Notes under the pieces: generated by a model
Database searches by the model: none
Seen by the model: the letters and a program-made list of their open reading frames with translations, nothing else
What the model was told of the DNA's origin: nothing
Part shown: one piece after another, positions 12,263 through 25,203 of the stretch
Position numbering within the stretch: the stretch's first letter is position 1
Layout of the letters: every line of letters starts with the position of its first letter
Position numbers and translations under genes: made by a program
Source of the DNA: Sitta carolinensis
Taxonomy: Eukaryota > Chordata > Aves > Passeriformes > Sittidae
Length of the DNA: 64,000 nt
NCBI GenBank assembly: GCA_032173965.1
Contig: CM063284.1
Location: 113,372,410 to 113,436,409, forward strand
Direction: 5' to 3'

Positions 12263-15200
12263 AGAAGGCATTTTTTCACTGTTCTGAATTTATCAATTAA
12301 CCAACACATGTAAGGAATTAAACTTGAAGAAGTCTCAACAAATTTCTCCTGGGAATACAGTGCTGGTCCATTCAGCAATAGGGACAATAGTGTGCCTCAT
12401 TCAGGTAAAAGCTCGGGAGCAGACTCCTGTGTCTTACCCAAGGCTGACAGGGAGCGTGCACCTGACTGCTCTTGTGCGATATTGAACTGTCACTCAGGCA
12501 CTCTGTGAGCCATTTGCTATCCCTGCAAAATGGGGTAAAATTGCTTGAGCAGCACCCTGAGGCCCTGAGCAGAGAAACTGTGTGTTGTGCCGTTCTCGCC
12601 TGAGCGGAAACTGCCGAGAGCCAGAAGCAATAGTGGAGTTCTCAGAGCCTGATGCCTGCAGGGATGACACTGCAGTGACAGGAACTGTGTCAGTGTCTCC
12701 TCTGGAGGTAGCCTGCAGCTACCAAATGCTTCCTCTTCCATTAGCACAGATGAAAGCAGAGGGAGCTTACGCCTTGCAGGCACAATAGAGAAATGGCACT
12801 GCCTTGCTCATCCTTCAATTACTGGTCGTAATGCTGCTCTCCCACTTGCCTTACATATGGGTTGATGATCTGGCATTGGCACCATGGGAAGCATACTCTC
12901 CACTCACCTCTTTTAGAAGAGTGTTACTCTTTCTACATGCAGTTCTTGAGTTCCCTCTTCTCGTAGGAAAGTAGGGCTGGAAGTGATCATCACATAATAC
13001 CTAGTCTCTCAGCCTTCTCCAAAACACAGAACTGCATTTCTGATGGATGCTTGCACAGTCTGTTCTGAAGAGCTTACAGTGCTGGGGAATTCTCCCATCT
13101 CTAAAATCAAGCTACTTCAATGCTGTAAGAAAAGTTTACTCCATATAATTTGTCACTTTTTATAATTTAAGTCTATTATTCCTAATCCAAAATAAAACAG
13201 GGTCAGTGCTTGTTCTTCCACATCTACCTTTAACATAACTGAAGTCTATTACCAAATCTCCCTCAAATCTTCTCTTCCCTTAAGTAACACCCATCTTTAT
13301 GGAGGACAAGTGACCATAATTGTTATTGCATTTCAATTGACAATATTGTTATTGTCTTTCAATTAAGGGCCCTCAACATAATAAGAATTCAGAAGAAACT
13401 CTTTGCCTCTTTATTGTTCGGGGTTTTTTTCCTGCAAGAAAATTCTCATGACCATTGCTGAAGGCTTGGCTTTTTTTATGGCTGGTGAAACAACAAAGTT
13501 TGCACCATCTCCCAAAATATATAAATATTTTAGATTTTAAAGGCAAAAGTTACTGTCTAGAAATACTAAATCATATCACTTAGAATTACCTAACCCTTGA
13601 ACCAGGTTTAAAACTGTGATTCACTGAAGACATCAATCAATGATAGAAATAAGCATTTTTCCAGGAAGGCAGAAACCCTTTAATAGAAGACTAAGGCAAA
13701 TAAAAAAGATCTGTCTCTTAAATCATAGTCCACCTTACAGAAAAGCCAAGAATCTATAACGTTGCTGTATTACTGAAATTGCCTATTAGAGTCCTTTGAG
13801 AATTTTCCTTAAGACTTTTGAAACATTAAGACTGAGAAAACAGGAATAAAATTGCTCTTGATTTTCATCTTGTGTTATTTAACTTGAAAGCAAGTATAAA
13901 GCAAGGCAGAGAATTCAGCTGGAGGCATTATTTTTGGAAGATGTATTTACTTGAAATATTCTGACACTAGCAGTTAGAAAAGAAAGGGAATTTAATGTAA
14001 AGGTATTAGCATTTTCACAGATCTGTGGTTCTTGCTAGCGTTGCTTTGCCTTAGCTTAGCAAATATGATTCCGGCTTCACAAAGAGCCTTGCTGAAAGGG
14101 TTCCTCCAAAAATTATTTTTCTTAAAATCTCCTTTTTTCTCCTTCCCTCTTCTGTCAAAGATGCATTGGATGTTAATCCCAAGCATGACTTTCATTACAT
14201 GTCCATCTACAAACAGTGTACTTGAGTAGCAAACAGGTATGGAGAAAAAGATCATTATTTAGCGGCCAAACCACTATTCTGCTTCATGGTATGTGACTGG
14301 TAAAAATTAACTAAAAGCACAGGGTTTCCTCTAGAAAGCTCCAAATGATGTCACCACCTGATAGAGATTTTCCCATAGAAATGATATCTCCCTGTTCATG
14401 CAAGCCAAAGTAAAATGAAAGATTGCCATCACTGTGTAGATTATATAATACCCATGAAAGATTGATTTTCTCACTTTTACTTACTAAGTACTCAGAATCC
14501 CACTGAGAAAGGTGATATGATCACAATAATAAATTTTATAGCTCTACTGCTCTGATTTTCTGTCTAGGAATTGTAAATCACTTTTAAAATAGAAGCTTAG
14601 CACAGAAGAAAAGGCAGTTCCCATTGGTACCTCTCTGTGATCTGACATATGAAATATGTCTATGAAATAGACTCATAGAAAAAATGTGTACTCTGTCTAG
14701 AATAGGCATTTTGTAGCATGGTATAAATTTTTGCTGAAGAAACTGCAAGAAAGGCTAAAACTACTGAATTCCTCAGTGAACTTCTTAAAGTCACTCAAGA
14801 AAAAAGCACTGGGCAGACACAAGAAAGATGCAAATTCCCTCCTCACCATCCTACACCACTTATGAAACAGCCCAAACTCTTTTAAAAGAACATCTTTTTT
14901 GGTTTTAATTTTCCTCTTATTAATCAGCTAAAAATTGGAAATGTGTTTTTTCTTACAAGCTTGTTTACATCTCAGATTGCTAATAGGGAAAATCTGGAAA
15001 GACACTACTAGAATAATAAAAAGGGAGTGCTTGAACAATTTTTTTTCTTCTAGACTAACCTTTCCAAAACCTGATGTCAATACCTAAAGCCAAATTTTCC
15101 ATGAATGGCTTTGTAAAGGTGGACAAAAAAAAAAAAAAGTGGACTATGTTTAGGTCCCTAAAATCAAGCAGTATTAAAAAAATCTACAAAAAGAAAAATA

Positions 15201-18200
15201 CTTGAAGCCATTATATACATAAGCAAGTTTGCAAGTTTGAGGTTTTAAATAGTGCATCTAAAGGTCATAAAAAAGCACCAATAATGAACAGACCAAATTT
15301 TTGTTAAAATGAATGATGCATCTTCAATCATTAGAAGTTTAGAAACTTCTAATCAGTATTCAGCACATAATACCCAGCACATAAAAAATAAGGATAATAC
15401 TTGTATTTTTTTAAATTAATAAGGCACCAACTATAAGAGGGAGAAGGAAGTATGGCAGGCATTTTACAAATACCTATAACGTGTAGAACCCTTCCTTAAA
15501 ATGCTCCAGTGCTTAGTTTATATAATACAAATACATACAACATATAATTCTTAAATATAATTTCCCTCCTCAAAAAGAGAAACCATTTAAATTCACATAA
15601 ATAAAAAAAGTTTACCAGTGCAAGAATGAAGGTATAAATAAACTCAAACCTAGAAAGCAGGGTTTATCTTCATAGTGGTTGTGAAAGCCAGCTCTGATAT
15701 AACAAATTTGTGCCCAATCATAGGCTTATGAGAACTTTTTCAAAAGAACACTTTATTTGAGCAATGAGGATCCTTTTGTGTGTGTGTCAGGTTCTAGTTT
15801 TTGTGACTAATAGTTTAATTCAATCACAAAGATTCATTCAGCAGCACTAAATATTATTACTCCAGTGGCAGTATGAACTGTTAAGAAACACTCCAACGTG
15901 ACAGCCATAAGTTTTAAGCCCATCATCAAAAATTTAATTGCATAACATAAGGATAGGATCTGGTTGCAGGTGTAGCTCTCTCGCTTGATGACTCATATTT
16001 TTGACTCATTTTAATGATTTTAATGACTCATTATGATTTCAGCAGCATAAATTCAGTTTGTTTTGTCAGCAACATACAGATATCAGCGACACACTCCAGA
16101 AAGATCAACATAAGCAGCTGAAATTGAATAGAATTAAATAGAAAAAAATAAAAAAACTTTTTTTTTTTTTTTTGAGTATTAGCATTGATGTCAAACACAT
16201 AAACCCAGTGCTGTTTACAATAACCCAGATTTGCCTGTGGCATTCTTCCCAGAAGAAGGTGGCTGTTCACTTGTTGAGGGGTGTTTCTGTTGTCCTTGAT
16301 TGATGAGGGCAATGCTCTGAAAGGCCTAGGCCACCACTGGTCAGTCACTGTGACTCTAAGCATGTAACTAATCTCAAGGCATTTGTTGCAGGTGACATGT
16401 TCATATCTGTACATGTTTGGTCCCTTGAATGCACTCATCCTCTCCCTTTTTGACAGGCTGATGGGGCAAAGTGGAAGAAGAAACCGCCACCCATCTCCTC
16501 CCTCCTCCCCATGAAAGCTCCAGACTTGCAGACTTGCACCTGTTTTTTCCTGAACTGCCTGGGACTGCAGCACTCCATTCCCCTAAGGAGTCAGTGAAAC
16601 CCCAAAGCAGTCTGTAGCACCATTTCTTAGCAGAGCGGAGAACTGCTAAGATGGGAAATAGCTCAGACACACTCCAGTTTTCTGTGGGTTACTGAGAGCC
16701 TGGGCAGGAGGACTCCAACTTCATTCCCTGCATCCTGGTGCTCACAGACATCCCCAGGAATGAGAGTGCCAGAGGAGAGGTGATTTCCAAACCTCAGACA
16801 AAGAGAAGTATTTCCTAAATCACAGACGGGCTACCAGGAAACTTGAGTAGATCGATTCAGACACAACTACTAATAAGTTTAAAAATTGCCTAAAAAGTAA
16901 TGAACCAAATTAAAACAGTGTATTGTTTAGCTCAGCAGCAAACAAGAACTGGGCACAAAGTGCACCCAACTAAGCCATAGGCCAGTCCTCTCTTAAATTT
17001 TCAAAACCAAAATCCTCAATTAGGCTCACCTTTAAAAGCCTTTGAAGTAGTCTAGTATGTAAAGTATTCTCAGATGAGTACCATGCCAGAGATGAACTGT
17101 CATCCACTTCACTAAAATCACAAAAAAGTTGTACTTTTCTGGTAATAAGCTTCACCTATGTTTTTTTTTTTATCATTATCATCTCAATATGCAAAATCTT
17201 GATCATAACAAAGTAACATTTTGTTTCCAGTGCTGATAAATAAAATTAAGATCTTTAAAATGCATCAAGTTTTTTCACAGCTTTTAACAGTCCCAGAGTA
17301 CCTATATTGTTAAGGTAAAATAAAATAGACACATTTTTCAAATTCTTATTTTGAAAAAATCAACCAAATTTTGTTATGAGAGATACATCCACATTTTTTC
17401 TTTCTGCTTCTTATTTTTTTCCATCTCAGATGAGAAAATATTTAAAAGACCAAATTTCCTGATTATTTAGCTGACTATTCAAGTATTGACTCTTTGGTCT
17501 GATATCTTTTCCTTCACATGGAACTTTTTGCACAGCAGTTTTACTCAGATCTGTGGGTAGCATGTCTGAAGAGCATCCTCTGGGAAATGCTCTCATTCTT
17601 TCTGTGGTAGACACCTGTAAATGAACAGATAGAAAAACTCAGAGTTCATCACACTGCAAACTCCCTTGCAAAATGCTGTGTTCGACAGAAAGTTATGGCA
17701 AAATAGCTCAAAATGTGTGATGTTTTCACTGTTGAAATCATATCACTTTGATTTTAAAATAATCCTTAGTCTGATTAGAGGCTAATGAAAATAAATGTAA
17801 CAAAACACACAAGGCTCTGAAAGTTAGTAGAAAGGCTTTCTTTCTGGCCCTGAATCTCATAAAACACCATGGAATCTTCACAGACTCATAACATAGAAAT
17901 CCTAGTTATTTCTCATACTGAGGTCGAACTACCTTTTGCTTCTCTTTTTTACTGTCTTCTGTTTCCATATCAGATCAATGACAGTAAATGCTTCCTTTCA
18001 TTAAGCAAATAATCCAAGTGGCCTAGTCCTGTTACAGAAAGCATCCCAGTAGCTCCTCCTGGCTCCACTGAGAGTGACAGTACAGAGACATTCTCCAAAA
18101 GGAAGTGCACAGTCAGTCACAGCTAGAAGTCCAATCAGTTTGGACTGTTCAACTGGGCCCACTTTTCTCCTCCTCAGTACAAGGTTCCAGATCAACAGAA

Positions 18201-21200
18201 ATTTTTCTAAGGGTAAGTAGCAAAGATAACACCCTATTCTATTCCAATTTTTAAACAATAAAAGCAAAATAAACCATCATAATTTGTTCTTTCTGATCTT
18301 GTACCATGATTGGTCTCACAGATAGAGAACTACTAATATTTTCATTTGGGTTTTGTTTCTCTGATAGACATTCTTTTCTAGAAGATAAGTTTTCTAAAGG
18401 ATTGATTACTCCCAGAAACCGACTGTGTTTGCTTTTATCACAATATGAGTATGGGGTAAAAAAGACAATAAAAGATAGCTAAACTTTAAAAATAAAACTT
18501 TCATTTACCCTGGAAGAGCAGTCTGTGACAGTGAGCATCCAAACCACTATCCCTCATCAGCTTTAACAATCATGTCCTTTGAAATAAAAGAATTGTTTTT
18601 GTTTTGCAATGCTATTAGTTGAGTTACTGTGAAAAAAGTCTAGTCCAGCAGCAGCTGAATTCAGGAGGGAAGTACTTGCTTGCTTGCTTACAAAAATAAA
18701 AAGCACAAGCAACTCAGACCAGCCTGGTGAGTTGACAGCTGTTCTGGCCTAAGACAACATATGGGGGACAAGGAATCAGCACAGTTGAATTGAGAGGAAA
18801 GAAAACAAGTTTAGGAACACTAAACTTTCTCTGCCTCATAGGTCAGATGGAACAGTGGTCTTTAAAGTCAGACATATTAAGGTGCATTAGTGCCAGCAAA
18901 CTACTCCAGCCTTCAAAGCACAAAATGCCCTGAAAATTCACAGTTCTGCTGCCTGCACTGGAGCTACACATGCTCTCTGCAATCACCAAATACTTTGGCT
19001 TAATGGGGGCCCTCAGGAACAAGGCACTAGTATAAATTTTAGAACTTCTTTGGGATGAAGTTTGAACTTAAAGAAAAAATGCCTTTAAAATGGTGTCATC
19101 AGGTAGAGTTTTGAAAAAGACTTTTGGAAATGGCATAATCAGTTTTAAACCAGCATGTGAGGACATATGTGTACTGACAGAGTTAATTAAGTCCGTATTT
19201 GTAATGACCAAAAAACCATAAAAGCGGGGAAAATTTGATGGTTATCAGGAATTTTTCAAGTGATAAGGCAGAATAGTGACATAATTTTTTTGGCACAGAG
19301 GATGAACTGTCTAAGAGGAAATGGAACCCTTGAGTCCTTTGAGGCCAAGCACTGACTGCATTACACAGGGCATGAGCCACACTCCAAAGACCATCTGGAG
19401 GAAGTCAGCAAAACTCTTCCATGCTATACCTGCTCCCTAAATAGACAGCAGCTTCCAGAATTCAGAAGTTCCTTTTTGTTATTTCTCCAGCAGGACTAAT
19501 GTATGTTTTTTCATTGGAAACAGGGAGCAGGGCAGGCTGTGAATTCTTTCTGGAAGAGATAGGGTTGCCTTCAAAAAACTGAAGTTCAGACATTTGGCTA
19601 CATCCTGGCTTATCCATAATAGCAAAGAAAGAAAATAGGGTCATCAGCCTGTAAACAGCTTCCTATGGAACTTAGAACTATCAGAGCAAGTAATAATTTC
19701 CATTTTACAATCTTTGTAATCAATGCAGAATTTAGCCTCCAAATACCTCTGATTTATATATAAAATACCTCAAATGGTAAACTTTGAAGTCTCTTGTTTC
19801 TAAATTCACACTATCCAACACACCTATCCAAAAGGTGACAAAAAGGCAAAATAAAAGTGGTGTGAATAAAATCTAATTTTGTTATGAAGAGGCCAAAACA
19901 GAAGTTTCACTAAATTTTTTTTTTGCTTGTCGAATGTTTGAATATTGAATTGAATAGGGTAGATTTAGGACAAGAGTACACTTAGATGCAGTAAATAGAT
20001 TTCTGTGGTACCAAGCCAAATAACACTAAGGACAGCAATGAAGAACCCTCCTATTAACTGTTATGTGAAAAGTGACATTTTTTCCTATTTTGAAAAATGC
20101 AGTGGTTTATATTTTTGTCTGCTTGTAATATTTTAAATGTCTTCAAAGAAACACAAATTTAAGACCGTCCTCATGATAAATCATTAAATTCCTCCCATAT
20201 GAAAAGACACACTTAATTTCTACATGTCAATTTATTCAGTTCAGCCACTAATTTAAAGTGTGTAATTGCTTCAGTTAACAGTCAGAGAACTCAGAAACTT
20301 ATACCAACTAAAACCATGGCAGGAAATTACCTAGTTCATTATGATTTATAAGACACTTAAAAGAATTGAAATAGTGAAGAATTGCCTAGGAAAGGATGTC
20401 TTTTCAATGAAGTGCAAGAACACAAAGCTCAGCAGGAATTACTCCTACTAAACCTCCTTTAATCATTCACAATATGTTATTTTTTCTCTAAATTGTTTCT
20501 GTTTGAATGTTTTTATAACTTGCACATAAAGCCAAGCAATATTTTGAAGAATTTTGCTCCTCCCAATTTGATTGTTGCAATTTCTATTAAAATTGTCAAT
20601 GAATATTTGAATTTTTTAGAAGAGTTAAAAGTGATTAGAAGGGAGATGACTTCTACTGCATCAAAACATCCATTGAAACTAAAAAAAAAGTTATTATCCA
20701 ATTCAGAATATGCAGCTGAGTTTTAACCTGATATGCCTGTTTCTATTAAAGTTAAAAAACACTTAGAAGTTTTGAAAAGGCAGAGGTTTAATTTTTACTT
20801 TTGTATAAAGTCTTAAAGTCACCACTTAAGGTGAACAACAAGCCCACAACCTTCTGAAACACCACCTGCAGTGCCCAGAAGGTTTCTACTCTTTGTTTCA
20901 ACAGTCCATTCATAAACCTTAAGGCTTTAGCACTGGATCTGAACTGTGTTCATTAGAATTAGATTTAGAACTAGGATTAGAATTGTGTTTTAGAGCTTTA
21001 ACAGCCCCACAGAAGATGCAGTATCACAGCAAGTAAACAGGCAACCAGCTAAGGAAGGATATTAAACACTTAATCAAATAGACTGTATTTCAGATCTCAC
21101 AATTACGGTTACTTCTATTTGTGTTGTTGGGTTTTTTAAAGTTGGACTCACTCAGTGGGAATGTTTTGCTCTGTGTTAAAGCCTGGAGGTGACTTAGAAC

Positions 21201-23865
21201 AGGCAGGACTTGGTTTTTTCAAGTTACCACAAAATTTAGGTCTATAATACTGGCAAGACAGTATAAAAATGTGAGCATTCTTACAGATATTGCTAAGTCC
21301 TCGAGATTTTAATAGTCTCTGACACATAACTGATTCCTCAATTTATTTTATATGCATGAACTGGCCCATAATTTAGATAGAAATACACACAGAGACCAAA
21401 GCTAGAAAAATCTATTCAAATGCCTTTTCCTCGTGGGCCCCTTGTGGTCCAGAATTAAGTTCAGTAAAACCTGCAGAGAAACCAGAAGGTCACTAACACA
21501 GACCCATCTTTTAACAGGGCTGCTGATGTTTTAGTCATTGCTTGTGTGACTTTCTTTCCTTAAAGATTTATGGAAAATGGTCACGTGCAATGGCAACTTC
21601 AAGGATTTCTCAGGTGATGTCTGAGAACCTTTGGTTTAGACTGGTTTCATTGGATAGACATCAACTCAGCCCATCTCATTGCTGCTTACAGATTGTTCCA
21701 GCTGCCCCAGGACTGATACCATAGTAAAATCAAGCACATGGGTGCAGTAATTTTCACATAGGGAATCATCTGAAAAATGCTGTGAGAGCAGTAGATCAGA
21801 GAAAAAACACATGCCACTCTATTTTAATTTACTGTTTTAAAAATTTCTTCTTTTTCCTTTCCTTTTTAAAAAGGATACTGAAGAGAGAAAAATGTTTCTT
21901 CTTTAAAATGCTTGATACTGAATTGCTTCCAGATAAAGCATGGCACATCACTGGGTACCATGAAAAATTACGTACTTTGGGTAGGCATTTTTCACCTCTA
22001 TTATTTGCAAGTGCTTTCACACCTTGAAAACACTGTGGATTCTGAACTGTCAGGTGAGCAGTTGCATCTGAGACCATAACATCACTACAACACAAGTGAG
22101 AAGATAATATAGTTGCAACCAAAAGTCTGGAGAGTACTTTTGGGAAGAGGGTCGGTTGGTTTGTTTTGTTTCATTTTATTTACTTTTTACAGAATCACAA
22201 GCACTTATATGGTGAAACACTTGTGGAAAAAGCAGAGAAGTCAATAATAATTCTTAAGTGGTTGTGTGTGAAATAATTGAATTCCTGCAAAGCTCCACCT
22301 CGTCAGTCTAAGAAACTAGAAATAACCATAAGGTCCAGACAAAGGTCCTTAGCAAAGGTGCTTTGCCCCACATAGTTCTCCTGATGGCCAGTAACAAAAG
22401 AGAAGGAATTTAAATATGAACACTGTCTGTGTCTGATTTCCAGCACCACAAGGAGCAGTTGTATTGACACCTTCATGTACAGACATATCCTACTGCAGTA
22501 AGCAAAACAATTTTACTGCACTTTATGGGAAGAAACATACTTGCTTTTGCTTTACATTTGCTGCCTACTAATTGCATTTGGTTGCCCCACTTTTCATATC
22601 AAGAAACCCAGTGAATAACCGTTGCCTGTATGCAGCTCTATGGCAGCCTTAGAGACAGGTTTCTGCTACCCTCAGGTGCATCACAACATCACAAAATTGT
22701 CAGTAAGGTCACCCACCTGGCTGGTAACAGTGTTTGGCAAAGCAAGGAGCATTGCAATTAACCTCACATAACAGGCCTGACAAGCATTTCGGACACAGCA
22801 CATGGATTACTGAGTATAGCATTCTCCTACTGTGAAAGGGTAAAGAAATTATTCAAGCAACTGTACATGGTCAAAAAATCAATTTCAGATAGCCCAGGCA
22901 CACACGTGTGATTCTTTGAAAGAGGCTGAAACATTGCCACAAACAAAATCGGCCCCTTAGCCGCAACTGTTATACAAAAAATAGGCAACAGAAGTTTGAC
23001 TGTGGTTGGAAATGGTTTCAGTCAACTGCTGTTTGTATTTTGATGCAGATAATACAATCCCTTTTATGCAATTTAGCATAGATAAGCTCAACAGATCAAA
23101 ACGCAAGAGCTGCCTGAAAAACCACTGTTCTTCAGAATGAAGAAATAATTTACTATTTCCTAAATTGAATGTTTCCAAATCAATGAAAGGTGATTTTCTC
23201 CTTTCAAGACCATACTTAAAAATTTTGTCAATAAAGCTCATGCAATAGTTTTAGAAATTTTTTTTCTGTAGATGGCAGTCTGAAGTTGTCTAACACTATA
23301 TTGATAATATAAAACATTGCACTGTTTGTAGTCTTTATTACTCTTGAAAAAACAGGGTAAATTTTTTGCTATAATATTGGAAACAGTTATAGGAAGATGA
23401 AAGTAAATGATATGAAAATTTACTTCAGCATCACACTTTATAATAGGTTTTTCACCAATATTTCACCCCAGATTAGGTGTCTGCAAAATTTTTTTCTTGC
23501 TCTGTCCCTCCCACCTCCAGAGACATCCTTGCTCTGAGTTCTTGTCACTGCTTCTGCTAATGATAAAATTGCCTCCCACTCTCCCACATCTTTGTCTTCA
23601 AGACTTTTTTCGCTGCTCTTTCTTAGCCAAGAAGCCCTTATTCTGCATTTAAAGGTTCTCTGAACCTACTGCCTGCAGTGGGCCTTGTTTAACAAATTCC
23701 CCCCACCTTAGGCAAACCTGAAAATCAGTGTCAGACATAAGCAGACATAGAAGTCTCACCGATGCCCTGAAAATGATCAAACAAGAAATAAAACCCCTCG
23801 ATCATATGAAATACACTGAAAACAAGAGGCAAATTTGGTGCCATTATAACTGCATACAAACTACC
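12263..23865. other. Intergenic, no gene recognised
   Basis: It contains the probable old CR1 at 12965 and a modestly GC-richer patch at about 12400-12790 with a few CpGs and overlapping open frames on both strands. A 16-T run at about 16158 precedes a minus-strand open frame of 180 codons (16031-16573) whose translation contains a poly-Lys stretch from the homopolymer and no known domain. I treat that frame as chance. Confidence 0.6.
12965..13312 (-). repeat. Probable ancient, highly diverged CR1 fragment
   Basis: Phrases in CR1 order are still legible: TAGGGCTGGAAGTGATCATC, CAGTCTGTTCTGAAGAGCTTACAG, CTCCCATCTCTAAAAT, and CTCCCTCAAATCTTCTCTTCCCTTAAG. The similarity is to old sauropsid CR1 families rather than young avian ones. 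Boundaries are approximate. A repeat-library search would settle it. Confidence 0.55.
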
Positions 23866-25198
23866 TGTGGTGGTTTGAAAAGGAAATGAGGTTTTTTTTG
23901 GGGGGATTCAGTGGTCAAACCGATGGGTGCTCAGGTTTGAATATTGGCACTTAGTGTGGCCACTGAGGACAGGGGTCCACCTCTGAGAACACAAGGGGTT
24001 AAAAGCAGAGGGCTCCCAGGAGAACTCTCTCTTGGTTCCGGTCCCTGAGGACGGGCGGATCTCCCCTGCCCAGCTGGGCGGGGAGGGGAAGCCATGCGGC
24101 CTGGGTGAGGTAGGCTGGAGCCTTGGGCACAGAGGGGGAGAGGAAGATCCTGCAGGATGGAAGGGTGGAGAGAGTACAAGAACCTTGAGAGGTATCAGGC
24201 AGCCTCCTTCCCCCCTCCGGAGAGAGAGAGAGAGAGAGAGAGAGACTGTGTCTGTGCCACCTTGAAATTTGATATCAGCAGCTGGGCAGCACGGCCCAAG
24301 GAATGAAGAGGAGGAGGCGCGAGAGGTGCCAGCAACTTGCTGTGGGAGCTTTGGGCAGACACAGTCCAAGGTTTTAACCCTTTTTGTAGATGATGGAAAC
24401 TTTATAAATGCTGATCCTCCTGAATCTAAAGAAGAAAGATAGAACTAAGCAGAGATGATGAAAGTTCATGCAAGTGGAAGATTGTCAGAGAATGCTAAAA
24501 AAAATCCTAGGTGGGAGGAGATGATGGAGTGGCTTTTGGCTGGACTTTTCTTGTATAGCCATGGATGGACTCATTTCTGTAATGCAGAGACTGCATCTGG
24601 GGAGAGGCATTGGCCTGGAGCCAAGAGTGGGCAGTGAAAGAGTAGTGTGAACAGAGATGAGAGGAAGAGCTCTGTTCTCAAGGCCCCTCGGCCCAGGGGG
24701 TAATACTGGGGGGGACTGGAGTCCCAAAATTCGAGAAGCTGTGGAACTAACCAAAGCATCTTTAAAAAAGAGAAACCCTAGGAGCAGCTCTGGTCCATGC
24801 ACAGTGGTGAGAGCACTGGACATGGAAGAAGAGGCCACGATATGGTGCAAGAAGGACTCCTATCTCTCCTTAATAGACTGAGTACTAATTATCAAAAGGG
24901 TGGTAATGGACTAAGGATTAATTATCTAAAAGGTGGTAACTTGATTGAGAATTTTTAGTTTGTTTTATTGTGTTGAGAACTAAGGTGGGGGGAGGAGGAA
25001 GAGTGGGGTTTTTTTAAAGTTTTCATCTTCTTCTGTATGTGTCTTCTTTGCATATTATAAGTAATGAAGTTCTTCTTTCCTTTTGCTTTCTAAATTAGAA
25101 ACTGTTTTGCTCTGTTTTTAGTCACATCTCACAGCAAACACCAGGGACAGTATATCGTCATGGGGACACTGGCCTTGTGCCAGCGTCAAACCATAACA
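23866..25198 (+). mobile_element. Solo LTR of an endogenous retrovirus, intergenic
   Basis: The element is 1,333 bp, starting TGTGGTGGTTTGA and ending TCAAACCATAACA, so it has 13-bp imperfect inverted termini. It is flanked by a perfect 5-bp direct repeat CTACC (23861-23865 and 25199-25203), which fixes both ends to the base. A GC-rich, CpG-containing section at about 23990-24330 follows a TTAAAAG TATA-like box near 24000, suggesting the plus orientation. It contains an (AG)n run. Overlapping open frames in the GC-rich part are not retroviral proteins. No internal retroviral region flanks it, so it is a solo LTR. Its termini resemble those of the LTR at 47003-48304. Confidence 0.85.
24220..24245. 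repeat. (AG)n microsatellite inside the LTR
   Basis: About 12 uninterrupted AG units lie within the 23866-25198 LTR. Probably polymorphic in length. Confidence 0.9.
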
Positions 25199-25203
25199 CT
25201 ACC

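Noticed and set aside
16031..16573. 180-codon minus-strand open frame, the longest in the window
   Set aside because: It runs through a T homopolymer (poly-Lys in translation), has no splice or domain support and no family resemblance; an overlapping frame at 16401-16670 is just as open.
23908..24369. 153-codon minus-strand frame and companions in a GC-rich patch
   Set aside because: Inside the solo LTR at 23866-25198; overlapping frames on both strands reflect GC content.
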